Assembly: GCF_003589595.1 (NCBI RefSeq)
Contig: NW_020653852.1
Location: forward strand, 4,555,713-4,619,712
Source of the DNA: Hyposmocoma kahamanoa
Taxonomy: Eukaryota; Arthropoda; Insecta; Lepidoptera; Cosmopterigidae
Reading direction: 5' to 3'
DNA length: 64,000 nucleotides
This document shows positions 42,550 through 53,559 of the stretch, piece by piece. Numbering within the stretch: the first letter of the stretch is position 1; each line of letters begins with the position of its first letter. Under the pieces are notes generated by a model. That model was not told the DNA's origin. It made no database searches and saw nothing but the letters and a program-made list of their open reading frames with translations. Position numbers and translations under genes: made by a program.

Positions 42550-42639
42550 GAAACAACATTTTGTATAGAAACTAATATAAATAACTGTCGCAGTAATCTC
42601 ATGGTAGAGGCACTTTTCGAATCTGTAAAATTGTATTAT

Positions 42640-43340
42640 CATACATAGAATAGAGTTGAATATAATTTATTGCATCCATGGTATAAAGAGTAGTTACAAG
42701 TAAATAATAAAATCACATGAACCCTGCTATTATAATAACATATAATATTAATTTCCGACATAGAAATGTATAAGTGAATTAGGTATCAACGATGATCTTA
42801 CACACGTAAAAAATAATTATAAATATAAATCGAGATCATTTTGTTAGAGATCACTATCCTGCATGAATTCTGAGACTGAATAATATGCTTTTTTCCCAAG
42901 AAATTTCTTTAGTTTGAAAGTGAACGAATTATTTTTTGTTATATCTTTTATATTGTTAGGGATTTTGTTGCAAATTTGAATGTATTTGTAACATGGACCT
43001 TTTATATAGATTACTAGAATCTATTCTGGAATGATTAGTTTGTCATTGCGACGTGCATTTTTGTTGAATTCAGACAGATTAAGATTATTTCTTACAATAA
43101 TGACTGTTTCTTGAAACAATAAAGAGGGGAGGGTTAGTAATTGGAGGTTTATAAAATGCGGCTTTCTGCTGTCGATTATAGAATATTTGCAAGTATTCGA
43201 ACATATTTTTTTGGATTATGTCAAGTTCATTTATATCAGTACTATAGCCCCATAATAATCGTAGTTCTAATCCCTATTGAAACTCTAGTCTGTAAAAGCA
43301 TAAAGTACATTCCATCTTCATGTCATTGGTTTACAACCTA
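42640..43340 (-). pseudogene. LINE-4 carboxy-terminal relic
   Basis: The minus strand gives, through several stops and shifts, LWGYSTDINELDIIQK, FINLQLLTLPSLLFQETVII, LSEFNKNARRNDKLIIPE, YIQICNKIPNNIKDI and LKKFLGKKAYYSVSEFM. This is the region after the RT domain and matches the ending style of the element at 13474-15768 (ALPSDIKDV, FYSLNDF). The 3' side ends near ATAATTTATTGCATCCATGG. Confidence 0.72.
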
Positions 43341-43487
43341 TTCGCTCGAAACGCTGTTTCACCTTTTCTGCTCCGTATTACAAAGAAACGGAATACCCTG
43401 CAGGCGTCTTTATCAAGGCTAGATAAATAGGCTCTTACTAGACAGCGCGTATTATTGTTATTAGAGTGGCTTCATTATTTTCTTTTA

Positions 43488-43787
43488 TGACATCTAGTGA
43501 CGAAACGAATAGGTCGTGCGCCTGGTGGAAAACGACATGCCTGTCCATAATAGTTACAGTACCACTAAGAGCTTTAAATCGCAAAGATATGAGGGGCACT
43601 CTCGCTGTGCCCGTCACCCTGATACGTTGACAAGTTCCATGTACTTGTAATTTCACCAGCACCATTACTCTTCAAAACCGGAACGCAGTAATGCTCACAT
43701 TACTGCTTGGCGGCAGAAATAGGTAAGGTGGGGCAGTACTTCCCTGGACGAACTCGTTCACAAGGAGCTCTACTGCTGCTAAAAGTA
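43488..43787 (-). repeat. Family A, full length
   Basis: Antisense from CATCTAGTGACGAAACGAAT to AAGGAGCTCTACTGCTGCTA. A minus frame (43438-43665) reads SLRFKALSG, as in several other copies. Confidence 0.88.
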
Positions 43788-43794
43788 CAGGACT

Positions 43795-44060
43795 TACGAG
43801 AGAATCACTCATCACTGCGACCATCAACTGATCTATTGTGATTACCACTAATTACAGTTATCAGAGCCAAGGCCGTCAGCATTAAATAACTAAATGACTT
43901 TCCTGGCATGGCAAGAGACTGTTTCGAGTTCAATGAGATCGAAGAAATTTTTCTTTCTGATCGGTCTTCGTATCAATAATCAATGAGATGTTTTGAATTT
44001 GAATTATTAACCAATACAACACACGACGCGAATTGTCATAAGTAATTTAAAAATTACATT
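43795..44060 (-). repeat. Family J repeat
   Basis: Follows the family A copy as J precedes A at 31190-31780, in mirrored orientation: CTGCGACCATCAACTGATCT, GAGCCAAGGCCGTCAGCATT, ATGACTTTCCTGG, GAGATGTTTTGAATTTGAAT and AACACACGACGCGAATT. Confidence 0.72.
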
Positions 44061-44708
44061 AATAAAGAATGAAAAGAAAGAATTATCAAAATCACTTGTG
44101 GAGAACTTCAGGAAAAAATAATTTTTAATTTGGAAAACTGTTCAATGTTAGTGAAATAAACATGCAAAAATGCTATCTGAATTAAAGTCAATGTTTACAC
44201 AAATCTTGTTCCACTTTTCTACCATTTAGTCTGAAGCATTTTCTGCCTAAAACTAAAAGTATTATTTTCAGGATATATAACCTTATTAGCCTTTTCCTGA
44301 TTTAAGCAAAACACGCTAAACGTTTAATGAATTCGATGGCGGTATCAAATCAAAAGATGTTTTTAGGTGACTTTAATCGTTCTTTCCCTGGTCTCTTCAA
44401 ATGCAATGAATAATAGAACATCGTCAAAATGTGGTTGTTTCCGGGAACTAAGCGTTGTATTAAAATTGTGCAGTTGACCTGTTTAGCCGCCGCGCCCGAT
44501 TAACTGATTATGTGACCACTGAACAGATACTTTCTTTGATGTGTGGTTAGTATTTTTTTACTAGCTCATTAAGGGTTTGATGTAATTTCGGTCTTTGTGT
44601 CTTCAACTGAAAAACGACGGTTCAAATTTCTATACTGCTGACCGCTAAAGACGCAGTTATGTGACAAAATCATTTTTTTGTATAGTATAAAATAATTAAA
44701 ACTTTTTT
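44061..44708. other. No recognised feature
   Basis: No repeat family match and no coding similarity. Confidence 0.35.
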
Positions 44709-44935
44709 ATAAAAAAAACTACCTCAGAAGTTCGTGAAATTACGTCTATTTGCCAAGTTTTATTGAAATTGGTTACTGTAAAGTGCGCAAAACCAGATTC
44801 ATCCCCTAGTTTACCACCCTTAGATGTGAGATAATTTCTTTCCAATATTAAAAGAAGTAGTAATCGCTTAACATACATAAAAAAACTGTCGAATTGAGAA
44901 CGCCCTCCTTATTTAAAGGCATAACTCGGTTAAAA
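44709..44935 (+). repeat. Family B, short form (B5)
   Basis: AAACTACCTCAGAAGTTCGT, GGTTACTGTAAAGTGCGCAA, then a deletion from TTTACCACCCTTAGATGTGA to the GAATTGAGAACGCCCTCC end. The final TTTGAAGTCGG is altered. Confidence 0.75.
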
Positions 44936-44959
44936 AGCATAACCCAGTCTTAGAATATT

Positions 44960-45192
44960 GAAAAAACTTGCATAGAATTCTCATAAATGGCGCTTTGGTC
45001 GTTAAAAATCAAAAACAAAAATCTGCAATAAGCACATAGAAAAAATTCATAAGGTCTGCTGGTTTGTTCCGTAGCCCAGTTGGAAGAGCGTCAGACAGAG
45101 CATACTGAAGGCGCTCGCGCTGTTTCGAATGTAACCGGATCGAAGGAATTTTTTTAGAGTTCAATCTTTGTATTAATAATTATAACAAACTA
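44960..45192 (+). repeat. Family F element (F4)
   Basis: TTCTCATAAATGGCGCTTTG, GAAAAAATTCATAAGGTCTG, box A TAGCCCAGTTGGAAGAGCG, a diverged box B (TGTTTCGAATGTAACC), GGATCGAAGGAATTTTTTTA and CTTTGTATTAATAATTATAA. The tail stops after AACAAAC. Confidence 0.8.
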
Positions 45193-45330
45193 TAAAACAT
45201 AAGTGTTTAATATTTGGGCTATGCATCATTAAGGTAAGTTCTGATAGGTCGAAATCGTTAACAAAATGATTGTCACTAAATACAGATTTCTTACCACAAC
45301 GATCCATGGTCACTTGTCGACTAGGAGGTT

Positions 45331-45645
45331 TTAGTAGCAGTAGAAAGTCCTTGTGAAAGAGTTCGTCCAGGGTAGTATTGCCACCTTACCTATTTCAGCC
45401 TTACCTATTGGCAGCAGTAATGTCAGCATTACTGTATTCCGATTTTAAAGGGTAAGGGTGCTGGTGAAATTACAGGCAGATGGGACTTGTCAACTTATGT
45501 CTCAGGGTGACGGGCGCAGTGGTAGTGACCCTCAGATCTTTGTAATTTAAAGCTATAAGTGGCACTGTAAGTGTTATGGACAGGCATGTAGCTTATCATC
45601 AGGTGCACGACTTGTTTGTCCCGTCACTTGATGTTATAAAAAAAT
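45331..45645 (+). repeat. Family A, full length
   Basis: TTTTAGTAGCAGTAGAAAGT to TTGATGTTATAAAAAAATT. CAGCCTTACCTATTGGCAGC shows a short internal duplication of the TTACCTATT word. Confidence 0.88.
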
Positions 45646-45664
45646 TAAAAAAAGAGTAGGCAGG

Positions 45665-45842
45665 TAGTCAACCCGTTACCATGGAACGTATAACCGTTCC
45701 GAAATATCGGGAATATACAAATAAATCATATCGTGGTATGACATTTGTAATAAGTGAAAATTATTTAGTGAAAAACCAAAAAAGCCTAAGTGTTTTTACA
45801 TAGATATTTTTGAGCTCTATCTTATGCCATTTAAAACGGATA
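45665..45842 (+). repeat. Penelope-type arm plus downstream block
   Basis: GTCAACCCGTTACCATGGAA, CGTATAACCGTTCCGAAATA and TCGGGAATATACAAATAAAT match the end of the arm at 29560-29620. The shared AATTATTTAGTGAAAAACCA block follows. Confidence 0.65.
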
Positions 45843-45894
45843 TTCGACCGCTTGTCACTAGTTAGTGGACGGCAGTATAGTCGCATGTACCTAA

Positions 45895-46030
45895 CTACAA
45901 CTTTAATTTCTAAGCTATAGGAAATGAAACTATTTTTCCGGATTTAAATCGCGTATATTTGTTTTTTCAAACAAACCGACGTTTCGGGCCCTTTACAGGT
46001 CCCATGGTCACGATTGACTGCTATGTTATA
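45895..46030 (+). repeat. Family G copy
   Basis: GAAATGAAACTATTTTTCCG, TTTAAATCGCGTATATTTGT, TTTTTCAAACAAACCGACGT, TTCGGGCCCTTTACAGGTCC and CATGGTCACG. The most complete G copy. Confidence 0.7.
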
Positions 46031-46134
46031 AATAAGGTGACATCCACGTGACGTCACCGTTAGCGAGAGATTATTAAAGAAGATTCAGATACCTTGATAA
46101 TCATGTTAAGTCCTCAACCCGTTAAACCCTTTTT

Positions 46135-46440
46135 TTATAATAACTAAGTTACGGGACGAACAAGTCTAGCATCTGATGGTAATCGACACGCCTGTCCATA
46201 ACAGTTACAGTACCACTCAAGAGCTTTAAATTATAAAGATCTAGGGGGCATTGCCACTGCGCCTGACTCCCAGAGACATAAGCTGGCATGTACTATTTGT
46301 GTCTGTAATTTTACTAGCACCCTTACCCTTCGAAACCGGATCGCAGTAATGCTCACACTACTGCTTGGCGGCAGAAATAGGTGAGGTGGCAGTATTTCCC
46401 TGGACCGATTCTTTCACGAGGAGTTCTAGTACTACTAAAG
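46135..46440 (-). repeat. Family A, full length
   Basis: AGTTACGGGACGAACAAGTC to CACGAGGAGTTCTAGTACTA, with small deletions. Followed by an RTE 3'-end fragment. Confidence 0.85.
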
Positions 46441-46454
46441 TACTCTACTACCCT

Positions 46455-46515
46455 CTCGCTAGAATAGAGTCCTGTGTTCAGTAGTGGAACGTACGTGTTG
46501 ACGATGATAGATATG
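46455..46515 (+). repeat. RTE-type LINE 3'-end fragment
   Basis: AGAGTCCTGTGTTCAGTAGT, GGAACGTACGTGTTGACGAT: a worn version of the CCCAGCAGTGGGACGT block at 40255-40290. Confidence 0.45.
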
Positions 46516-47667
46516 AAAACACAAAAGAAGTGATTATGAAAGAGCAAGGTTAAAATGATTTCAAAGGTGATTTATGTAATATGAAAATCGACGCTCCATC
46601 GTGATAAATGGCTTTTGGCCATAGAATATTAATTTTGACACCATTTGCTTTTAATAACATAAACCGTAGTTCTTATGACAGCAAACGTAATTTGTTTAAC
46701 GGTTTGAGTCTGCTTGAAATGGTTTATTAACGAAATTTAACCTTATTCCCTGAACGATAAGTGCGACTGGCCAAAACTAGATGTTGCTGTAAAATTTTCG
46801 TGTCGAAACAGTTCATCAAGTTCGTATCATATTTTCAGTGCCTTTAATGAATGACAGGAATCCAATCAAATCTAGTTAGGTTAATTCTTAATTGAATTAA
46901 TCACAAAATGAATAAATTCATTACTTAAAATTATTGCTACAATCATTGTACTTTTTGTTACAATAATTATGCTTATGTTACAAGTTACATTATGACTTTA
47001 AACAACATCTTGTTTACTTTTTTTTTTCAGTGTTTCGTAAAGACGGGAAATACGGTGGTGGGTTTTTTTTTATAAAAATTAAATGGGCATTTGACCTCCA
47101 TGTCACTTGATGGAAAGTGAAGTGAAGAGGTGGAGAATGCAGCATACACACCAAAATAATGCCTACTCACTCTCGCCTTCTAAAGGTCCAAGTTCTAGCA
47201 TTCGGGGAAGAAGTCCGAATTGGAAATTCCATTCTCTAGACGCTCTTGGCAATTGCCAAGAAATAGGCAATCATCAGCAATCTACAGACACTGGTTGCCA
47301 TGCTGTACACTGATCTCCACTAATACCTTCTTCTTCTTAGAGTACCTCTTCAATGCTGAAGGTTGGCCGTCAGCTTCCTGTATGCGTCTAATATCAGATA
47401 ATAGCAATGACCATTAGTTTTTGACAATTTACAATCCACTGCGTTAGTACATTTTAACTTTATTTATTATTAGTATAACTACGAAATTAAATAGAATAAA
47501 ACGTACTAACGGCTGGGAAAGATAAGACATCATACCCGCCATGATCACCAAGCTACCAGGACATGAAGTTTGGTGAACTTAGAGAGCAGAACAGAGTCCA
47601 TTTATCTCTTGTCACCTTGAGAACATTATTCAAGCTTCTCGAACTTTCTGCAGACAAGATGCTGTGG
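46516..47667. other. Mostly unassigned; possible LINE scraps
   Basis: TTGACCTCCATGTCACTTGA at about 47092 and CTTCTTCTTCTTAGAGTACC with CAATGCTGAAGGTTGGCCGT at 47328-47372 look like antisense LINE fragments, but I could not place them in a family with confidence. Confidence 0.35.
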
Positions 47668-47917
47668 TATTTAGTAGCAGTAGAGCTCCTTGTAAAAGAT
47701 TTCATCGAGAGAAATACTGCTACCTTAGCTATTCCAACCGCCAAGCAGTAATTTGAGCATTACTGCGTTTCGGTTTTGAAGACTAAAGGTGCTGGTGAAA
47801 TTACAGGCACATGGGACTTATCAACTTTTGTCATAGGGTGACTGTGCCCCTCATATCTTTGTGTCTCCTACCACCAGCCTCACTTGTTCGACCGATCAGT
47901 TAGTATCAAAAAAAGAA
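47668..47917 (+). repeat. Family A, internally deleted
   Basis: TATTTAGTAGCAGTAGAGCT through GGTGCTGGTGAAATTACAGG; the region after TGCCCCTCATATCTTTGTG jumps to CTACCACCAGCCTCACTTGT. Confidence 0.82.
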
Positions 47918-48392
47918 CCATCTTCATTCACATTAGTGCATAGAAATCGTTTACTCCAGTGTCGGCAAGTATGCGCTGTGGGGATGCAGTAGCGAGAAAG
48001 CCGAAACAGAGCCCTGAACGCTATTGAATACAAGTTCCAATCCTGCAATATTTTGTCTCCTTATTCAAATTACCTTCCTTGATTCAAATTGAAAACTATC
48101 GAGATAGTTTTTCCGCTAAATTTAACTGTATCGCCATGCTTAAAAATAATCGATTCCATCATTTTCGTTCGACCTTCTGAAACTAGACTTTGTCTAGACA
48201 TAACAGATTGTATTACGGTGGGACTGGCGCTAACGATGAGTGAAGAGGGCCAGACAAAATATACTCACAAAGTTGATTTAATAAGGAATGTGTTAGAGCC
48301 ATTGCAGCAGAAAAACAATAACAGACTAAACAAATATGTCATAAAAAGTTGCTACAAATCACTTTCTACCACGATTTATGTATTTTTTTTAA
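47918..48392. other. No recognised feature
   Basis: The 104-codon frame at 48089-48403 has no domain I recognise; it starts without context and its end lies next to a family A copy, so I do not call a gene. Confidence 0.35.
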
Positions 48393-48513
48393 ATATCAAA
48401 TGATGGGACGAACAAGTTGTGGGCCTGGTGGTAAGCGACACGCCAGTCCATAACAATTACAGTGCCACTTAGAGCTTTAAATCGCAAAGATCGGAGGGGC
48501 ACTGTCAATGCGC
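48393..48513 (-). repeat. Family A, left half of a fold-back pair
   Basis: Antisense tail half: AAATGATGGGACGAACAAGT to GGAGGGGCACTGTCAATGCG. It meets the next copy head-on after CCAG. Confidence 0.85.
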
Positions 48514-48516
48514 CAG

Positions 48517-48737
48517 TGAAGTACTGCCACCTTACCTATTTCTGCCGCCAAGCAGTAATGTCAGCATTACTATGCTGTTTTAAAGGGTGCCGGTGAAATT
48601 ACAGGCACCTGGGACTTGTCAACTTATGTCTCAGGGTGACGGGCACAGTGGTAGTGCCCCTCAGAGCTTTAAATCTTAAAGATATGGACAGGCGTGTCGC
48701 TTATCATCAGGCGCACGACTTGGTATCATAAAAAAAG
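48517..48737 (+). repeat. Family A, right half of a fold-back pair
   Basis: Sense copy beginning GTGAAGTACTGCCACCTTAC and ending CACGACTTGGTATCATAAAA. The two halves can pair over about 100 bp. Confidence 0.85.
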
Positions 48738-49573
48738 CAACCAATGTCCCACTGGGTTACCGCCGCTTTTCATATATCACAAAAGTGTTTACAGTTTTTT
48801 TTTATTTAAGACACTTTTACGACGTAAAAGGCATTGTGAAACGAAAACATTATACAGAAAGTTTATTATTATACAGCTTTTGCGTTCCTGGATGACAAAA
48901 ATCTCTAGAAGTGACACGTTCGCGCTTTATCAGGGCGCTTTATTTTACACTGGGCTCACATACATATATCTATGTAAATAGAGCAATTCTCACAATCATT
49001 ATTCTTCAAAGTCTACCGTACTTCAGAGTTGTAGTGTTCAATGAATTTGAAGTTTTCTAGTGTTATTTTGTATTTTCAATGAAACAAAGATTTTAAATCC
49101 ACTTTTAATTCCGGAATTTAATAAACTAATTTGGATTTAAGGCGAGTCACCGGAGGAGCAGCGGAAAAAACTGTTTTACTAAATCAAATGGTTTAGGTAT
49201 TTACTATTAAATAACGGTGTTACAAAAAATATAAGCTACGCCTAAGGATATTGTCTAAAGAATGTGCTAATTTGTTACACGATAGGATGTTTTTTATTCG
49301 ATCATATAAAATTCTGAAAACAGGCTAAAATAAAAATCTAAAATGAATTATTTGAGAATAGATTATATAAGTTTGTATATAATTTTTACATGGAGAGATT
49401 TCTCTTTAACTACTACACAGAACCTGTTAATATTTGATTTTCAACACAAACCCTATTAGGGTTATCTATCAATAGTCCGAAATGACATTTTCCAGATTAT
49501 AAAACAGAAATAACGTTTGGTCAAAATTTCATAACCTCGAAAATAATTTTGAGAGGAAAATGTTTTTTCTTTT
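48738..49573. other. No recognised feature
   Basis: AT-rich; the frame at 48694-48981 starts inside family A and is a by-product. Confidence 0.35.
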
Positions 49574-49607
49574 AAACCTAACTTAACCTAACCTAACCGA
49601 ACCTAAT
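49574..49607. repeat. Short telomere-like AACCT repeat
   Basis: About seven 5-bp units, AACCTAACTTAACCTAACCT followed by AACCGAACCTAATCG. The insect telomere unit is TTAGG, so this is an imperfect interstitial telomere-like tract. Confidence 0.6.
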
Positions 49608-50749
49608 CGTGTATTTGCGATAAACATTCAACACATCCTGAAAGAACAACTGTTTCGTTATAATTCGGTTTTCGGTGTAATGAAAATTCGAACAAACGTT
49701 ATTTCGGACAAAAAAAAATTTACTTTGTGATAGGTTATCCCTATTAGTTACTAAATTCATATAAATCCCAAAATTTTCAAATTGCACTGGGGCTTAATTA
49801 ACTACATACATGCCGCGCCACCTGCTGCCCTATCAGTGTCAAATTTTGTCCACCTGTTCTTATTTTGTTCAAATTAATTTACAGCGCGCGGATTGCGGGA
49901 CACGAGGAGCAACCCTCCACACTTCACCCTCTAAAATCCTTAGCTCACGTTGAAATATCTCGCTATAAAATATTATGTCATCAAAACCTATTCATCCGCG
50001 TTTCAATGCACCCCGTATTGAAACAGGTCAACCGTACAATTTTAATAGGTACAGACTCGGTTACAGGAAACTCAAATTTTATCTGGAACCATCCTTCATT
50101 CGCGTTCCTAATTATGTCATTAAGCATTTAAGTCATTGAAATGAAAAAGCGCCCCTTGGATATTATTATTTATTAAAAAGGAATGTAATTTTACATTTCG
50201 TTTATTAAAAGTTCATTTCCAATTCCGTATTACCATTGGCCGTTTAATTGAAATAGATTTCTATTAACTTTCTTTTTAAATTAAATTTCTATTAATTAGA
50301 GTTCTTGAGTGGTTCATTATGAGGTTCATAAATTAGTATGTTTTAGTTAAAGGTAATGACACTTGGTTAAAGACACCGGATGATAGAGAACGATTGAGAT
50401 GTGGTGCAAGAATGGAGAGAATCATTTGAACAGAAAGAAATCGAATAAGAATAATACAGGAATAAAGAAGTTTAACAAAGACAATAGAGAACCGAAGAAG
50501 AAAGATGTTTGGATATCTAATACAGAAGATTTAGAAGAAGCAGGAGAGAACCTAAACGAAGTTATTTATGTCCAGATAACGCAAAAAGTTTATGTCCTAT
50601 CGTATTAGAAACTCAAAGTTACCGCGCTGAACAGAAATGGATGCGATTATGTTATCGACAGGAGCTTAAGCTCTTAAATAAGAAGTAGAAAGTCAGTAGT
50701 GGTCTACTTGACGGGACATAATAAGAGACTAAAAGTATATATTAAGTCT
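49608..50749. other. No recognised feature
   Basis: A frame at 49865-50131 is preceded by AATTAATTTACAG, which looks like a splice acceptor; a lysine- and asparagine-rich frame lies at 50399-50608. Neither shows a known domain. Confidence 0.35.
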
Positions 50750-51000
50750 CTTGTGCCGGACACTGGTGGTGAACAATACCTATATATAACATGTTGAGTA
50801 GTTTAACCCAAAGTAAGTAATTAAAGTACTTGTGTTACGGAAATAGGAAACAATGACGGTACCACAAACACCCAATCCAAGACGATATAGAAAAGTTAGT
50901 TTTTTTACATCCTGCCGGGGATCGAACCCGACACATCAGAATTGGCGAAACTATGAAAATCGGTACAAGCCACTCGACCACGAACGTCGTCAAACATAAT
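50750..51000 (-). repeat. SINE E copy
   Basis: Antisense: AACCCAAAGTAAGTAATTAA, TTACGGAAATAGGAAACAAT, GACGGTACCACAAACACC, and a head with box B (CCGGGGATCGAACCCGACA) and box A (AGCCACTCGACCACGA). Confidence 0.65.
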
Positions 51001-51049
51001 AGTCAAATAGATGTGAACCACGTTATTTCAAAGCGCTTGCTCAGGAGCG

Positions 51050-51330
51050 TACAGCACATCGTGCCCGATTACCTATTTGAATTATTTTAGGCCAACGTCC
51101 TTTCGCGCACGATTGCTTGTATTCGTTTTTGTTATAACAAAATGGCGTCTATGTAAAGGCTAACAGTGCAGGATAGACCGCGTGTTAGAGTGCGCGATCA
51201 CGCGCGACTGATGAGCTTAATCGCGCGGTCTTTCCCTTTTCCTTCCAACGTCTTTACACACGCGCTCAATCTTACCCGATTGTTGTATCACGCGCGATAG
51301 AGTGTCTTTATAAAGCCCGCTATTGTGAAT
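51050..51330. repeat. CpG-rich, repeat-like segment
   Basis: Dense CG words such as TGCGCGATCACGCGCGAC and TTAATCGCGCGG. CCAACGTCCTTTCGCGCACG and CCAACGTCTTTACACACGCG are related direct repeats 150 bp apart. It resembles the CpG-rich MITEs at 18367 and 39726, but I could not fix ends. Confidence 0.45.
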
Positions 51331-52291
51331 GTATCTTACTTAATGTTAAACAGACTAACATCAGAGAAAGAATTCCAAAATTGAATTTTATAGATACAGA
51401 TGTATTTTAAGGTGTAACTTTAGATGCTAAATTACAATGTGGTCCACTAATAACAAAGTTGTCGAAACGGCTCAATTCGCAGTGTAAGCGATTTAAAAAA
51501 TACGAAAACTTTGAAATTGGTTTACTTTAGCTACTTTCGCAGTTTTATGACTTTGCATTTTGCTTTGGTACATTGATAAAATTTTTGACCGACTAAAACA
51601 GACAATTTACAAACTGGACCCTGGAGTGTTTCTAAAAGATAAGTTTCAAGAAATTAACATTGTTAAACTGGCGTTTGCTGAAAATATAATTTATGTTAAG
51701 AACCTCAAAATGGCTTTGGTTGAATGATTACTATATCGTGTGAAAACACGATTCCTAAGAATTTTCACAACAAACTTACCTCGAAATTATACAAGAAAAC
51801 CGTTGTATTCCATAGGTACTTTACATAAACCAATGTTATATAGAACACGTATATATGCGATATACATTTTTTTAAAGGCTTCAATTTCGTTTGAAAAAAA
51901 TAAATTCTTAAATAAAGCCAGTGTCCCTACCGCTCGACTCAAGCAAAATTAACCGTATTAGTACGGGAAAAATTTGAATTCTTAAGACGTGGAATCATAA
52001 TGAACTGGTTGCTGTTGATAGTCGTATACAAAGTCACGAATTCGTTTAATGGACAATGTACACACATTTATAATAAGACTCCGGTTGGTATTTAAAATTT
52101 GCTGTTGACAAGGTTCGAAACTACAGTGACACGGCGGCATTACCAGTAATTATTAGTAAATTGTTGCAAAAAAACTTATTCCTCACGCATGTCATGCAAC
52201 CGTAGTTTTTTTTTATTCATAGGCAAACTAGATTCGGTCACAACTATCATATCGTTCGATATCAAGTAACGTGTGAGATTTGTCAAAATTG
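51331..52291. other. No recognised feature
   Basis: No family match. The frame at 51740-51952 is unassigned. Confidence 0.35.
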
Positions 52292-52299
52292 TTTGCGAT

Positions 52300-52588
52300 C
52301 ATTGACTTACAAATAAGTGGACGACGGGTCTAATACAAAAACCACGAAAAAAATGTCCCAAGTCAACCTATTTAAACGTAGCGACATGTAAAGGAATATG
52401 AAAAAGCTAAAACGTTGAATTTAAATTGTAATGTCATCGCAGTACTGTCTAATTTTGCTTGCTTCGCTGTCAGTCGAACAAACGAAGACTAAAGCGTGAA
52501 TGACGCTCTGTATACGATTTTAACGCCCTATAAGTTCGGACACTTTTTAGCGCGCACCCGACGACGTCCATATAATTGTAAGTCAATG
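52300..52588 (-). mobile_element. Family C MITE (C5), full length
   Basis: Antisense relative to C1. A perfect 8-bp duplication TTTGCGAT lies at 52292-52299 and 52589-52596. Ends CATTGACTTACAA and TTGTAAGTCAATG. Confidence 0.93.
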
Positions 52589-52596
52589 TTTGCGAT

Positions 52597-53227
52597 TGAC
52601 ATTTTATTTCGAATAAAACTTCATCTCGACTGATATTACAATTGAGGTCGAATCAAATTGTTTTGTTTTTCAGAGATGTTCGAAATTTTAATGTAATTAT
52701 AAAATTTGTTCTGATAAAACAGTTTATGTTTAAGCTGGTCGTAATTTGCGGTTCTTGAACACATCATAAAGGATTTATGATATGTGTGTAGATAAAGTTA
52801 TTTTTTAATTTGAATATGTAAAATATTTGGTGACAATTTCACCCGATTTTAAGTAACGATGTGACCGACGATGACCTTTATTCAAAAAATGCCTATTCAC
52901 TCAAGCTTTGAATAACCACAAAATGTAATTTTCGGGGAAATGCCGGCATTTACCTACCAAGATGCGGGCAATATAGATCATTCAATGGTCAACCCTTCGA
53001 TCAAGGTGATTTATAGTTTATTTTCTGTTAAATGAATAAGCGTCTTCTATACTATACTCTGATTTAGGGACTACGATATAAAAATCTTAGTCTAAAATTG
53101 GTGTCCTTAACTGACATTACAAACGCGAAATGGGCGCACGCGTCCGCGCTCGGTGTGCTGTCGTCCATATAAATACACGGAATTAGACCCGCCGCGGTAC
53201 TGGCCCGACCCGCACCCGCTCTTTGTA
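52597..53227. other. No recognised feature
   Basis: AT-rich, then a short GC-rich stretch near 53130-53220 (GCGCACGCGTCCGCGCTCGG). No gene recognised. Confidence 0.35.
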
Positions 53228-53229
53228 TT

Positions 53230-53348
53230 TCATAATTTACTGTCAAATAAGTAATAATCGACCAAGTTAAAAAACGCATGATTCGAATGAATCTCCTTAC
53301 TTGACATTATCTCTGAACTGATCGAGTATTACTTATTTGACAGTAATT
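53230..53348. repeat. Inverted repeat pair
   Basis: AATTTACTGTCAAATAAGTA at about 53230-53249 and its mirror TACTTATTTGACAGTAATTT at about 53327-53346 bracket some 80 bp. May be a small MITE. Confidence 0.5.
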
Positions 53349-53559
53349 TGTTGGGCGGAGAATGAGAGTAAGGGTCGGTTTACAAACACGTACTAAGTAA
53401 TGTCAATCAATAAACTAAACTAGATATGACATCGTATGGCATAAACTAGGTGTGACTTGACTAAATAAATCACTCGATAATAATGTGCTTTTAGAATCGA
53501 AAAGGCGGCTGACGGACTATAATATTTTCAAAAAATTAATGAATTAGAATGTTTGGCAA

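Noticed and set aside
43438..43665. 75-codon minus-strand gene
   Set aside because: Lies inside a family A repeat; kept only as an observation about shared frames.
48089..48403. 104-codon protein gene
   Set aside because: No recognised domain, AT-driven composition, and the end reaches a repeat boundary.
49865..50131. Host exon preceded by a splice acceptor-like AATTAATTTACAG
   Set aside because: One acceptor-like word and an 88-codon frame are expected by chance; no domain and no neighbouring exon recognised.
50399..50608. Charged small protein or LINE first ORF
   Set aside because: Lys/Asn-rich text from A-rich DNA; no zinc knuckle or RNA-binding motif seen.
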